A DNA stretch of 9,067 nt, taken from the NCBI GenBank assembly GCA_000436755.1, contig FR887343.1:51938-61004 (forward strand), in the 5' to 3' direction. Under the pieces are notes generated by a model, which made no database searches, was not told the DNA's origin, and was given only the letters and a program-made list of their open reading frames with translations. This document shows positions 8,671-9,067 of this stretch, piece by piece; the stretch's first letter is position 1, and each line of letters begins with the position of its first letter. The translations under genes and the position numbers were made by a program. This DNA is from Clostridium sp. CAG:253 (GTDB lineage: Bacteria > Bacillota > Clostridia > Lachnospirales > Lachnospiraceae).

Positions 8671-9067
8671 TGTCCAAATTCCTCTGTTATTGCATCTATC
8701 TCTTCCTCAGATACCGGCTCCGGTGCATTTCCAAGCATCATTTCAAACTCGTTTTTACTCATAAGAATTTTGCGCGGTTTTGTTCCTTCTGCCGGACCTA
8801 CGACACCTGCCTTATGCAGCTGGTCTATTATCCTTCCCGCTCTGTTAAAACCTATTGAAAATCTTCTTTGAAGCTGACCCGCTGCGGCTCTGTCTGACTC
8901 AATCACAAATCTTCCGGCCTCCTCAAAATATTCATCCCTCTCAGGTTTTGATTCTTTTTGAGTTTCAGTTGTATCTTCCTCGACCACCTGTGTAACCTTG
9001 TCATTGTATTCAGGTTCTTCATTATTGTTTTTGAGGAAATCAACAATTTTGCTTACTTCCTCATCAG
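8664..9067 (-). CDS. ftsK: DNA translocase FtsK/SpoIIIE, C-terminal part (runs off the right edge)
   Basis: The last 133 codons of an FtsK/SpoIIIE-type DNA pump are present, open at 9067. The fragment begins with [14 protein letters not shown], the helix that follows the motor domain. An acidic linker of about 30 residues comes next. The winged-helix gamma domain follows: [20 protein letters not shown], then [21 protein letters not shown], then [15 protein letters not shown]. The gamma domain reads the polar chromosome sequences that orient the pump during chromosome segregation at the division septum or into the forespore. After it comes an acidic tail of about 29 residues ([13 protein letters not shown], then [15 protein letters not shown]). 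The reading frame is continuous to the window edge, so an internal GTG at 8985-8987 should not be taken as the start. Transcription may continue into the RimK-type gene, since I see no good terminator after the stop. Confidence 0.95.
   Translation of the reverse strand, partial: DEEVSKIVDFLKNNNEEPEYNDKVTQVVEEDTTETQKESKPERDEYFEEAGRFVIESDRAAAGQLQRRFSIGFNRAGRIIDQLHKAGVVGPAEGTKPRKILMSKNEFEMMLGNAPEPVSEEEIDAITEEFGQQ

Overview
The window is AT-rich and reads like a low-GC anaerobic Firmicute. The protein sequences look most like Lachnospiraceae or related Clostridia: a clostridial-type formate--tetrahydrofolate ligase, a paired PyrB/PyrI aspartate carbamoyltransferase, a secreted BspA-like leucine-rich-repeat protein, and a Gram-positive FtsK/SpoIIIE C-terminus. 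The taxonomic call is inference from protein character; there is no rRNA gene here.

Layout. (1) Bases 1-309, minus strand: the N-terminus of a MATE-family efflux transporter, cut by the window edge. (2) 366-1804, minus strand: enolase (eno) with its own promoter and an intrinsic terminator. (3) 1751-2041: a divergent 291-base intergenic region with a promoter for eno, a promoter for pyrB and two short palindromes. (4) 1984-3472, plus strand: pyrB and pyrI, the catalytic and regulatory chains of aspartate carbamoyltransferase, the committed step of pyrimidine synthesis. (5) 3559-3609: a strong hairpin with T-runs on both sides, serving as a shared terminator for the converging pyrBI and the following minus-strand genes. 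(6) 3642-8560, minus strand, read right to left: a RimK-type ATP-grasp ligase, a second more divergent ATP-grasp protein, formate--tetrahydrofolate ligase (fhs), and a secreted protein with leucine-rich repeats, an Ig-like domain and a transglutaminase-like domain. (7) 8664-9067, minus strand: the C-terminal end of the DNA translocase FtsK.

The core metabolic genes are ordinary. The accessory interest lies in the four-gene minus-strand block. The second ATP-grasp gene overlaps fhs by ATGA, and fhs overlaps the transglutaminase gene by ATGA, so the three are probably translated in a coupled way. The pairing of two peptide-ligase-like ATP-grasp proteins with a folate enzyme raises a testable idea of glutamate-tail modification of folate, but the sequence alone does not establish it. 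No RNA genes, CRISPR arrays, insertion sequences or recognisable riboswitches were seen.
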